Shown here: positions 1 through 7,902 of the stretch, piece after piece | How the letters are laid out: each line of letters begins with the position of its first letter | How positions within the stretch are numbered: position 1 is the stretch's first letter | Assembly (NCBI GenBank): GCA_040881995.1 | Contig: JBBECD010000105.1 | Location: 1 to 64,000, forward strand | From: JAQCEJ01 sp040881995 | GTDB lineage: Bacteria > Planctomycetota > Planctomycetia > Planctomycetales > Planctomycetaceae | DNA: 64,000 nucleotides | Direction: 5' to 3' | The notes under the pieces: generated by a model | What the model saw: only the letters and a program-made list of their open reading frames with translations | The model's database searches: none | What the model was told of the DNA's origin: nothing | Made by a program: the position numbers and the translations under genes

Positions 1-30
1 ACTGGCCTTTCTTGCTTTACTCTACATGAT

Positions 31-106
31 AACTTTGCGTGAAACTTGCCTTTCAGAAATTTACGCGCCGTGCGCAAATTTTGTTCGTTCGTAGTACAGA
101 ATCAAG
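31..106. repeat. Dispersed repeat, short copy
   Basis: Two blocks here (about 33-55, around TTTGCGTGAAAC, and about 60-106, around GCGCCGTGCGCAAATT) recur in the same order at 18403-18427 and 18571-18616. In that second locus roughly 140 bases separate them, while here they nearly touch. No gene is seen in 1-172 apart from this element and the ribosome-binding site of the next gene. Confidence 0.6.
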
Positions 107-172
107 TAGGAGATGTACGGGCCGGCATAGACACGTCAAGATAATTTCACGAGTGATCACAGGAGGCACGAA

Positions 173-1417
173 GTGAATCACGACACTTACGGATATCGCG
201 TCGTCATCTGGAATTCTATCGATGAAGTCGATCTGCACGGATGGAACAGCGTTCGGAACGCCGCCGACCTTTATACCGATCCTCGGCTGTTGCGTGCGAT
301 CGAAAACTCGATGTCGCACGTGGCCCGTTTTCGCTACGCACTTATTCGCGATGCCGGCGATCGGCCGGTCGCGATCACGCCGTTGTGCGTTTTTGCCGCC
401 GCGAGCGCCGCGCTGGCTAACAATCCGTTAATCGTGGCGCTGAACGGATTGCTCGACAAGATCGCCCCTTTTCTCTTGCGGTATCGCATGCTGTTCTGCG
501 GCTTTCCCTTCTCCGGCGCGCAGAATCACTTGCGAATCGCCCCCGGCGCCGACCTGCCAATGGTGTTGCGGGTGCTCGACGATCAGCTTCACAAGTTGGC
601 GCGCGATGAGCATGCGAAATACATCGTGATCAAGGAATTCGATCCGGCGATGGCGGCGCGCCTGCACGACTTGACGTCGCTCGGATACAAACTCGCTCCC
701 GGCTTGAATAACAATATTCTGGAAGTCCCGCCGTCGAATGACGGCGACTACCTGATGAGCATTTCGAAGAAGCGGCGACACGAAATTCGACGTTACGCCC
801 GCCGGATGGAAGCGCAGAACCTGAGATTGATTACGACGTCGGATACGGAGACCATCGAACGGCTGCTGACCGACGACGTGCATCGGCTGTACCTCAACGT
901 CGTCGAACGTTCGTCGACGATCTTCGAAGTCATGCCGCTCGGTTTTTTCCGCGAGATTGCGCGGAACCTCCCGGACCACAGCGAGTTCATGTTCTGCCTC
1001 GACGAGGACGACCGCGTGCAATCGTTCGCCTGCAGCCTCCATTTCGGCGAATGCTACCAGTATCTCTATCTGGGCCTCAACTACGAGGCCAACGCGCGGG
1101 GTGAGATTTATTTCAACATGATGTTCCGCATGGTCGAAGACGCGATTCGCCGGCGGAAACGGATCATCCTCGTCGGACAAAACTCCGACGAATGCAAGCA
1201 TCAGAAACTCGAAACGTTTCAGGTTCCCCGGTCGTGCTACATCAAAGGGGTCGACGGGGTTTCGCGGTGGGCGCTGAGGATTTTCTTTCACCTGCTGTTT
1301 CCGCCGCGCCCGTTGGTCTATCCTCGGCGGGACAAACCGGCGACCGTTCCCGTCGACGACGGTCAAAACGTCACGCCGCAACGAACCGCCGTGGACGAAG
1401 AGATCGTGGAAGTGTGA
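173..1417 (+). CDS. GNAT-fold acyltransferase, FemAB/BioF2-like
   Basis: This 414-residue protein begins at a GTG preceded by AGGAGG at 161-166, six bases upstream, which fixes the start. It resembles the FemAB/CelD-like GNAT superfamily, in which two acyltransferase folds sit in tandem. The best-conserved-looking part is the second half: the basic stretch SKKRRHEIRRYARRME near residue 200 and the segment around YLGLNYEANARGEIYFNMM near 305 are typical of peptidoglycan- or polysaccharide-modifying family members. There is no signal peptide, so a cytoplasmic enzyme acting on a lipid-linked or acyl-CoA/aminoacyl-tRNA substrate is likely; the substrate cannot be told. The C-terminal 40 residues are low in conserved features. 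It converges on the next gene, which ends 10 bases away, so it is probably a single-gene unit. Confidence 0.7.
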   Translation: MNHDTYGYRVVIWNSIDEVDLHGWNSVRNAADLYTDPRLLRAIENSMSHVARFRYALIRDAGDRPVAITPLCVFAAASAALANNPLIVALNGLLDKIAPFLLRYRMLFCGFPFSGAQNHLRIAPGADLPMVLRVLDDQLHKLARDEHAKYIVIKEFDPAMAARLHDLTSLGYKLAPGLNNNILEVPPSNDGDYLMSISKKRRHEIRRYARRMEAQNLRLITTSDTETIERLLTDDVHRLYLNVVERSSTIFEVMPLGFFREIARNLPDHSEFMFCLDEDDRVQSFACSLHFGECYQYLYLGLNYEANARGEIYFNMMFRMVEDAIRRRKRIILVGQNSDECKHQKLETFQVPRSCYIKGVDGVSRWALRIFFHLLFPPRPLVYPRRDKPATVPVDDGQNVTPQRTAVDEEIVEV

Positions 1418-1426
1418 ATGGCGACG

Positions 1427-3910
1427 CTACTTACCCGCCGCGCGGCCTTTGTTCAGCCAGATGAAGAACTGGTTCGACCCTCGTTCGGCGACGCCGGCGA
1501 GATCGACCAGGCCGTCGGCGTTCAGATCGGCGGCGATCACCTGGTTCGCGCGCGTCCAACCGGTCTTGATATCGTGCTTCGGCCACGGCGTCGTTAAATC
1601 GGCGGTCTGCTCGAACCACACGACCTGGCCGCCCGGTCCCCAGCGGGTGGCGACGACGTCGAAATCGCCGTCGCCGTCGACGTCGGCGGAGATCGCCTCG
1701 AACGCTGACGGTAATTCGCCGATTTCGTGCAACGTCCACTCGCCGCCGGTCCCCGGTTGGCCGACGTTTTCGTACCAGATGACCTTTTGATTTCCTTCCC
1801 CCTCGCCGCCGGCAAATCCGCAGGCGATCACGACGTCGAAATTGCCGTCGCGATCGACGTCGGCCGGATGCCCGTGAATCGGCCGCGGCGTCGTATCGTC
1901 GATGACATGCTTAATCCAGCCGTTTTCCGTCGGGTTTCCGGAATTCTCATACCAGACGAGGAGCGGAGACAGCGTCGCCGTCCCGAGCAAATCGGGCTTG
2001 CCGTCGTTGTTAAAATCGGCGACGCAGATCGTCCGTGTTTCTTTGACGTCCGCTTCGACGACGCGCATCGTCCACGGCGAATCGAGTCCGTCGCGGCCCG
2101 GGTTCTCGAACCAGACGAACATATTTCCCTTGCTCCAACTCGACGCGGCGACGTCGAGATCGCCGTCGGCGTCGAAATCTCCGAGGGCGACGTCATAAGC
2201 GCCGGGGAGTTCGCGAGCGATGATTACATGCCGCCGCCACGGCGCGTCGTCGGCGGGCGTGCCGTCATTTTCGAACCAGACGACGTCCCCGTGCAGATTC
2301 TTGACGACGACGATATCGATATGTCCGTCGCCGTTAACGTCGCCGAGGTTGTGCCGTTCGAACCAGCCTTCTTCGTTTTCTTGAATCGAATGTTGCGTGT
2401 AATTCGCGTCGCCGTCGTTTTCGAACCACATCAGGAGGCCGACGACGGTGTCGGAACTCGTGAGATCGAGATCGCCGTCGTGATCGAGATCGGCCGCGGC
2501 GATGCCGTAGGCGTAACTGTAGCCGTCGCGCAGCAATTGTTCGCTGAAGACGACCGGCCCGGCGGTGCGCAGCACACCTTTTGATTCCTGCGAACTCGCC
2601 GCGACAGGGTCCGATTTCAACCCCACGCTGTTGATCGCGATGACTTCGTATTTGTGACTCTCACCGGCCTTCGCCTCAGCATCGACAAACCGCATCGGCA
2701 GCAAAGGGCGATCGGGGGTGTCGTGATACGACATTCCTTGAAACAGCGGCCGGCCGTAACGGCCGCGCGGCTCGGCGGGATATTGCTGCACCTTCTTGCC
2801 GTCGCGATGAATTTCGAACGCGAGGAGACCGCTCTCGAAATCGGCTTCGCAATCCCATTCGATGGCGACACCTCCTCCGGGGAGTGCCGTTGCCGTCACA
2901 TCGAACGGCGCCGGCGGGGAAGTCTCGTCGCTGGTCGCACCGACCTTGACGTATTCCATCCACGCTTTGGCGAACGGCTCGTTGGGGAGCCAGACGGCCT
3001 CTTCGGGTTTGCCCGTATATTTTGCGGCGGGAACGGCCGTCTCGCTCAGCGGCTCGGCGAGCCAGACGTCGCTCTCGTCGACCGGTTTGAGCATCTGATC
3101 GGAACTGCCGGCGTTGGGAAGCCGCATGGCGAGACAAACGTCGAAAAAGGGAATCGCCAGATACCGTGCATCGCCGCATTCGTGGCTCGTTCGCGGATCG
3201 GGAGCAAGGCCGACCGGCGCCCCTTTCGCCCGATAGGCGGCGAACATCGCCGTCGCGCCGGTCCATGCGGAGACGACTTTTTCGCGTTCGATGATTCCCG
3301 GGTTCATCATCATGGGGATGCGATACGCTTCGTCGGGAATCGTTGGCTTGGGAATTTCTTCGCGTTCCCAGACTTCGTACGCGGTCCCCGAACGGAACCA
3401 GATCGCCACGATGCGTTCGGGATGCAGCGTCTGCATCAGGCTCGCCCAGAAGCCGCCGCCGGAATGTCCCCATAAGCACCAGGGGACGTCGTTCAATTCG
3501 GGATGTCCGGTCGTCTCCGAGAATTCTTCGAGCGCCCGCAGAAACGTCTTATCGGACCCGTTGCGCGGATCGCACCACAGCCGGCAATTTTGATCGGCGT
3601 TCTGGCGATACGACGGACCGAGTAAAGCGCAGTCCCATTTCTTCGCGAGCGTCTGCCAGTGCAAATCGTAGGCGGCGGTTTCGCCTCCCTGACAAGCACC
3701 GACGCCGCAACCGTGTTGATGGACGATGATGCCGCGAATCGATTCGACGTCGTCGGGCAGCCACAACGTGTATGTGACCCCCATCGGCAACTCCCCCTCA
3801 TGCGACGAGGGGGGATAGACGACGTGATAGTAATCGCCCGCGGCGTGTGCATCGGCGGACGCGAAAACGACAAACCACAACGCGGCCAAACCCCATCCAA
3901 GCTGTCTCAT
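1427..3910 (-). CDS. Secreted alpha/beta-hydrolase fused to seven-loop FG-GAP/VCBS propeller
   Basis: The 827-residue reading starts at the ATG at 3910, which has AGGTGG just upstream and opens a clear signal peptide (MRQLGWGLAALWFVVFASAD then an AHA-A cleavage site). The open frame runs on upstream through a tandem repeat, but that part is not protein-like. Residues about 25-325 look like an alpha/beta hydrolase: an oxyanion-type HQHGCG segment and a GHSGGG nucleophile elbow. Residues about 330-437 resemble a fibronectin-III domain. From about 455 to the end there are seven DxDxDGxxD-type calcium loops (DLDHDGDLD, DVNGDGHID, DFDADGDLD, DFNNDGKPD, DVDRDGNFD, DVDGDGDFD, DLNADGLVD), as expected for a seven-bladed FG-GAP/VCBS propeller. 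It is presumably exported and may act on a polymer or ester at the cell surface; the substrate is unknown. Confidence 0.8.
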   Translation of the reverse strand: MRQLGWGLAALWFVVFASADAHAAGDYYHVVYPPSSHEGELPMGVTYTLWLPDDVESIRGIIVHQHGCGVGACQGGETAAYDLHWQTLAKKWDCALLGPSYRQNADQNCRLWCDPRNGSDKTFLRALEEFSETTGHPELNDVPWCLWGHSGGGFWASLMQTLHPERIVAIWFRSGTAYEVWEREEIPKPTIPDEAYRIPMMMNPGIIEREKVVSAWTGATAMFAAYRAKGAPVGLAPDPRTSHECGDARYLAIPFFDVCLAMRLPNAGSSDQMLKPVDESDVWLAEPLSETAVPAAKYTGKPEEAVWLPNEPFAKAWMEYVKVGATSDETSPPAPFDVTATALPGGGVAIEWDCEADFESGLLAFEIHRDGKKVQQYPAEPRGRYGRPLFQGMSYHDTPDRPLLPMRFVDAEAKAGESHKYEVIAINSVGLKSDPVAASSQESKGVLRTAGPVVFSEQLLRDGYSYAYGIAAADLDHDGDLDLTSSDTVVGLLMWFENDGDANYTQHSIQENEEGWFERHNLGDVNGDGHIDIVVVKNLHGDVVWFENDGTPADDAPWRRHVIIARELPGAYDVALGDFDADGDLDVAASSWSKGNMFVWFENPGRDGLDSPWTMRVVEADVKETRTICVADFNNDGKPDLLGTATLSPLLVWYENSGNPTENGWIKHVIDDTTPRPIHGHPADVDRDGNFDVVIACGFAGGEGEGNQKVIWYENVGQPGTGGEWTLHEIGELPSAFEAISADVDGDGDFDVVATRWGPGGQVVWFEQTADLTTPWPKHDIKTGWTRANQVIAADLNADGLVDLAGVAERGSNQFFIWLNKGRAAGK

Positions 3911-3958
3911 GATGCCACCTCGATGTACGGGTCCGAAACAGGACGAATGCTCGCTCTT

Positions 3959-4042
3959 GTGTCGATTTCGTGTTGCAAAGTGTCGATTTCGCGCTGCGAA
4001 GTGTCGATTTCGCGCTGCGAAGTGTCGATTTCGCGTCGGGAA
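3959..4042. repeat. 21-bp tandem repeat, four units
   Basis: Four adjacent 21-base units start at 3959, 3980, 4001 and 4022. Units 2 and 3 are identical and each begins GTGTCGATTTCGCG; a decayed fifth unit follows to about 4063. The array lies directly after the stop of the aminotransferase gene and before the hydrolase gene, both on the minus strand. Because 21 is a multiple of three, the array stays open as a false N-terminal extension of the hydrolase gene. A related array lies at 54900-54962. Confidence 0.85.
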
Positions 4043-4080
4043 TGTCACTTTTGCGCCTGTGTGGTGACGAGTTTCACGTG

Positions 4081-4962
4081 TTACTCGTCCTCGTCGCTGA
4101 ATCCCCCTTGCTCCTTGAGCGTCTGAAAGAGATCCAGCAAATCCCGCGTGATCGGCCCTGGCGTTCCCGCGCCGATCGGCCGCCCGTCGAGGCTGACGAC
4201 GGGGATGACCTCCGCCGCCGTTCCCGTCAAGAAACATTCATCGGCGGTGTAGATGTCGTGGCGGGTCATCGGTTGTTCGAGGACGGCGTAGCCCGCATCA
4301 TCGGCGAGCCGCATCACGGCGTTGCGGGTGATCCCTTCGAGAATTCCCGCATCGGTCGGCGGCGTCATAATGATCTCGTCTTTGATGACGAAAATATTGT
4401 CCCCCGTGCACTCGGCGACTTCCCCCTTATGATTGAGCATTAACGCTTCGACGCAGCCGGCGTTGGTCCCTTCGATCTTCGCCAGAATGTTATTGAGATA
4501 ATTCAGCGATTTGATCCGTGGGTTGACGGCGCCGGGATGATTGCGGATCGTACTCGCGGTGATCAGCTTCATTCCCTGCTCGTAAATCTCGCGGGGATAG
4601 AGCGTGATCGTATCGGCGATGATGATCACCTGCGGATGGCTCGTCTTGCGGATGTCGAGCCCCAGCGTTCCCGCCCCGCGCGTGACGACCAGCCGGACGT
4701 AACCGTCGCCGATGGTGTTGGCGGCGACCGTTTCTTCAACGGCGTCGAACATCTCTTGCACTGTGAGCGGGATTTCGAGAAAAATCGCGCGGGCGCTTTC
4801 GTACAGCCGGCGGATGTGGTCCCCGAGCAGAAAGACCTTCGCATCGTAGACGCGAATCCCTTCGAACACGCCGTCGCCGTAGAGCAAGCCGTGATCGAAC
4901 ACGCTGATTTTCGCCTCGGCAAGAGGAACTAACTGACCGCTGATGTAGACCGTGGAGGACAT
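4081..4962 (-). CDS. ilvE: Branched-chain amino acid aminotransferase (class IV PLP)
   Basis: The 293-residue protein matches the length and layout of fold-type IV aminotransferases. The opening VYISGQLVPLAEAKISVFDHGLLYGDGVFEGIR is the classic N-terminal signature, and the lysine of the segment NPRIKSLNYLNN near residue 158 is the likely PLP Schiff-base residue. The later GILEGITR and GTAAEVIPV segments bind the cofactor phosphate and substrate in this family. It would catalyse the last step of valine, leucine and isoleucine synthesis or the first step of their breakdown. A D-amino-acid transaminase or aminodeoxychorismate lyase has the same fold, but the sequence reads as IlvE. The gene stands alone between two repeat blocks. 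Confidence 0.85.
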   Translation of the reverse strand: MSSTVYISGQLVPLAEAKISVFDHGLLYGDGVFEGIRVYDAKVFLLGDHIRRLYESARAIFLEIPLTVQEMFDAVEETVAANTIGDGYVRLVVTRGAGTLGLDIRKTSHPQVIIIADTITLYPREIYEQGMKLITASTIRNHPGAVNPRIKSLNYLNNILAKIEGTNAGCVEALMLNHKGEVAECTGDNIFVIKDEIIMTPPTDAGILEGITRNAVMRLADDAGYAVLEQPMTRHDIYTADECFLTGTAAEVIPVVSLDGRPIGAGTPGPITRDLLDLFQTLKEQGGFSDEDE

Positions 4963-5030
4963 GGAGTTTCACCGTGGTTGAAGGTCGGGAGTGGGTCTCT
5001 TGAGGTTATCCGCAGAGTGAGAGGTGGAGA

Positions 5031-5147
5031 ATGACTAAGGCCTAAATCCTAATGACTAAGGAATGACCAAAATCCCAATGACCAAAGGGCACGCCACGTA
5101 TTTCATTGGGTCATTGGGATTTCATTAGGCATTAGGCATTAGTCATT
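5031..5147. repeat. Imperfect inverted repeat (AATGAC family)
   Basis: The left arm (5031-5083) repeats AATGACTAAGG and AATGACCAAA words, and the right arm (5106-5147) carries their complements, such as TTGGGTCATTGGGATTTCATT and TAGTCATT. The transcript could fold into one long hairpin. Similar words form outer arms of the repeats at 18186-18678 and 48655-48950. It fills most of the gap between the aminotransferase and the LolD-type gene. Confidence 0.75.
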
Positions 5148-5154
5148 CCCGCCG

Positions 5155-5865
5155 CTACGCGGCGGGGGCCAGCGCTTCGGTCCGTCCTTCCACCAGACGG
5201 ATCTGTCGGTGCCCCTGGCGGGCGATCTCGTCATCGTGCGTCACCATGATGATAGTCAGCCCCTCCTGGCGGTTCAAGTCGCACAACAAATCGATGATCG
5301 ACTGACCCGTGTCGGCGTCGAGGTTCCCGGTCGGCTCGTCGGCGAGCAGCACTTCGGGCTTACCGACCAGCGCGCGGGCGATCGCCGCGCGTTGCATCTC
5401 GCCTCCCGAAAGTTCCGACGGGCGGTGCGTCAAGCGATGTGACAAACCGACGCGGTCGATCAACTGCTCGGCCCGCTTGCGGTATTCCTTGCGCTGCTTC
5501 CAGTAATCCCACAGCGATTCGCGAATCATCAGCGGCGAGAGGACGTTCTCGAGCAGATTCAGTTCAGGGAGCAGATGATAGAACTGAAAGATGAAACCGA
5601 ACACGCGGTTTCGCAGGGCGTCGCGGGCATTGGCCGGCAGATCGTCGATCCGCTGATTTTCGAGCAGAATTTCGCCGCAATCGGGGGAATCGAGCAAACC
5701 CATCAGATGCAACAGCGTGCTTTTTCCCGAGCCCGACTGCCCGACGATGGAGACGAATTCCCCCCGCCGGACCTGCAAATCGGCGCCGCGAAGCACCTGG
5801 ACTTTGTGTTCCGCCTTCTGGTACGTCTTCTCGACCGCCGTCGCCGTCACATGCATATCGGACAT
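5155..5865 (-). CDS. lolD: ABC transporter ATPase, LolD/MacB type
   Basis: The 236-residue ATP-binding subunit has all hallmark motifs: Walker A GQSGSGKST at residues 42-50, a Q-loop in GFIFQFYHLLPELN, the signature LSGGEMQRAAIARAL near 153 and Walker B VLLADEPTGNLD near 172. The PTGNLD and YHLLPELN wording is that of the LolD/MacB/FtsE group, which powers permeases that release lipoproteins from, or move substrates across, the periplasm rather than importing solutes. The partner permease lies upstream on the same strand at 6220-7866, separated by a block of palindromic repeats. Both would act at the inner membrane. The exact substrate, lipoproteins or another envelope component, is inferred from the pairing. 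Confidence 0.85.
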   Translation of the reverse strand: MSDMHVTATAVEKTYQKAEHKVQVLRGADLQVRRGEFVSIVGQSGSGKSTLLHLMGLLDSPDCGEILLENQRIDDLPANARDALRNRVFGFIFQFYHLLPELNLLENVLSPLMIRESLWDYWKQRKEYRKRAEQLIDRVGLSHRLTHRPSELSGGEMQRAAIARALVGKPEVLLADEPTGNLDADTGQSIIDLLCDLNRQEGLTIIMVTHDDEIARQGHRQIRLVEGRTEALAPAA

Positions 5866-5965
5866 TTTCGGTTTACCCTTCTTCAGACCGATCGATTTGG
5901 TAATCGACTCGAACTTTCATGGTCGACGGAGCTGATTTGAAAACCGGCTTATCGTGTGTTGTTTT

Positions 5966-6170
5966 CCGGCCCAAAGGGCCGGCAGTTCTCATAGCCAGAC
6001 CCGCAGGGCCTGGTGAACGATCTCATAATATTTCTTTTCGGCCCAACGGGCCAACAGATCAAAATCGCACGGTGTTGAACCGCCGGCCCTTCAGGCCTCA
6101 TAAAATCCTGGTGAAACCGGCCCCAGGGCCTTCGGCCCTGGCTGGGTAAATTGCTGGCCCTTTGGGCCGG
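5966..6170. repeat. Cluster of GGCCC-GGGCC palindromes
   Basis: Six short palindromic cores follow one another: CCGGCCCAAAGGGCCGG at 5966-5982, an imperfect CCAG-CCTGG at 5995-6013, GGCCCAACGGGCC at 6040-6052, a GGCC-core at 6083-6097, CCAGGGCCTTCGGCCCTGG at 6123-6141 and CTGGCCCTTTGGGCCGG at 6154-6170. The first and last are near inverted copies of each other. The block sits between the permease and ATPase genes of one presumed operon and could pause, terminate or stabilise the transcript. Confidence 0.85.
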
Positions 6171-6219
6171 AATACCTATGTAAAGCAACTTCATTTGATT
6201 GTTGTGTGAGACGGGCTTA

Positions 6220-7866
6220 CTACTCATACCGCAGCGCGTTCACCGGGTGCAGGCTCGCCGCGCGGCGGGCGGGCAAAATGCTGGCGAGAATGGCGATCAC
6301 GATCGCGCCGGCGGCGACCGAAACCACCATCCACGGATTCACCGACGTCGGAATAGACGGGAAATAATAGATGCGATCGTCGAACACCTTGCGGCCGATG
6401 ATCATCGAAATAAACGCTTCGATTTGATTGATGTATTTGACGAACAACAGGCCGACGAGAACGCCCACTCCGCCGCCGACGGCTCCCAGCGCCAGTCCGT
6501 ACGACAGAAAGATCGTCATGATGCCGCTGGAGCTTGCGCCGAGCGCTTTGAGAATGCCGATGTCGCGGGTCTTCTCGACGACGATCATGTAGAAGATGGC
6601 GAGAATGCCGAAGCCCGCGACCGCGATGATCAGGAACAACAGCACGTTGAGAATCGCCGATTCGACGTCGACCGCCGCCAGCAACGGCCCTTGCTTTTGT
6701 TCCCACGTCTTCACCGAGAACAGCCCCGGCTGAAACTCGGCTTTCAACCGTTCGACCACGGCGTCGGCGTCGTTGTAATCCTTGAGTTTAATCTGAATCG
6801 ACGTAAATGCTTTTTCGCCGGTCTGCGGGTCGATCATGCCGCGGATTTTCTGCAAGTGTTCGAGGTTGCAGAAGACCAGGTTCGAATCGTATTCGCTCAT
6901 CCCGCTTTCGAACGTATCGACGATGGTGGCCACAAAATGCGTCGGCGTGGGCGGCGTGGCACTGTTGACCGTGCTGATCTTGACGTCGTCCCCCGGCCTG
7001 GCCATCATCGCGACTTCGACTTTACCGGTTTCCTGATTTTCGTACGAAAAACTGATGAGCTGCAGGCCGATAAAAAGTTTGGCTTCCATCGGCAATTCCG
7101 GATCGACGGGCGTCTGATCGGCGCTTCCCATGTCGAAGGGGTGCTCTCTCGCATCACTCGTCGCGTTCGAACTCACGGCCGCGCCTCGATTCTGCACCGG
7201 GGATTCGCCGTTCGCTTCAACGTTGGGAAATTCGTTCGCCGTCGGGTCGCTTGGATCTTCGAAGCGGGGGGCCGTATTGGGATCTTCAAACGAGGGCACC
7301 ACCTTCGAGTTTTCGTGCCCGGCCTGTTGAACTGCATCGTGATGATGGTGCGGGTCTTCGTAACGGTCCTCAATGATGTTTTCATTCCGCCAGCGATTTA
7401 ATTCGGCGGTCATCTTGCGATGTTCCCGCGCTTCTGGCGGAAGTTCCCAGCCGTTGAGATTTCCCCTATTCAGCACGAGATAATCCGACAACGGCGAGAC
7501 GGTCGCTTTTTCATCGGGGTCGATGCCGATCAGCGTGATCGGCTTGGTGATGTACTGTCCCGCGTACGGGAAGCTCAGCATACCGTACACTTCGACGGTC
7601 GCCGTCATCCCCGCGATCTTGTCGCCGACCGCGGCACGGACGCGAGCTTTGTATTCTTCGGGGTTCCATTCGCCGTTGAGTGTGCCGGTTTCGATGACGA
7701 CGTCGGAGAGAATCCCCTTGAGGCGATCGCGCATTTCGTAGCTGAAGCCGGCCATCACGCTGTTGACGACGATCATCGTCGCCACGCCGAGCATCACGCT
7801 GATGATGCTGGCCAGAGCAATGTAACGCGTCCGTACGTATCGCACGCAAAGCAGTAGTTTATACAT
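6220..7866 (-). CDS. ABC transporter permease, LolC/LolE family
   Basis: The 548-residue protein has the FtsX/MacB-like permease layout. One membrane segment lies near residues 18-40 (ALASIISVMLGVATMIVVNS), a large periplasmic MacB_PCD-like domain follows, and three C-terminal membrane helices span about 400-540, ending ILPARRAASLHPVNALRYE as lipoprotein-release permeases do. It is longer than the usual 400-odd residues because of a hydrophilic, low-complexity insert at about 150-260 with DPHHHHDAV and repeated FEDP words. The gene follows lysS by 36 bases on the same strand and precedes the LolD-type ATPase. It should pair with that ATPase to release lipoproteins from the inner membrane, although an export role of MacB type cannot be excluded. 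Confidence 0.8.
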   Translation of the reverse strand: MYKLLLCVRYVRTRYIALASIISVMLGVATMIVVNSVMAGFSYEMRDRLKGILSDVVIETGTLNGEWNPEEYKARVRAAVGDKIAGMTATVEVYGMLSFPYAGQYITKPITLIGIDPDEKATVSPLSDYLVLNRGNLNGWELPPEAREHRKMTAELNRWRNENIIEDRYEDPHHHHDAVQQAGHENSKVVPSFEDPNTAPRFEDPSDPTANEFPNVEANGESPVQNRGAAVSSNATSDAREHPFDMGSADQTPVDPELPMEAKLFIGLQLISFSYENQETGKVEVAMMARPGDDVKISTVNSATPPTPTHFVATIVDTFESGMSEYDSNLVFCNLEHLQKIRGMIDPQTGEKAFTSIQIKLKDYNDADAVVERLKAEFQPGLFSVKTWEQKQGPLLAAVDVESAILNVLLFLIIAVAGFGILAIFYMIVVEKTRDIGILKALGASSSGIMTIFLSYGLALGAVGGGVGVLVGLLFVKYINQIEAFISMIIGRKVFDDRIYYFPSIPTSVNPWMVVSVAAGAIVIAILASILPARRAASLHPVNALRYE

Positions 7867-7902
7867 CGACCAATCCCTTGGTTTTTTGTGGGTCCGGAAC
7901 CG

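Noticed and set aside
3959..4042. CRISPR array
   Set aside because: Units are directly adjacent with no spacers and no cas genes in view.
3911..4237. N-terminal extension of the hydrolase-propeller protein
   Set aside because: It is the translation of a 21-bp tandem repeat and would bury the signal peptide.
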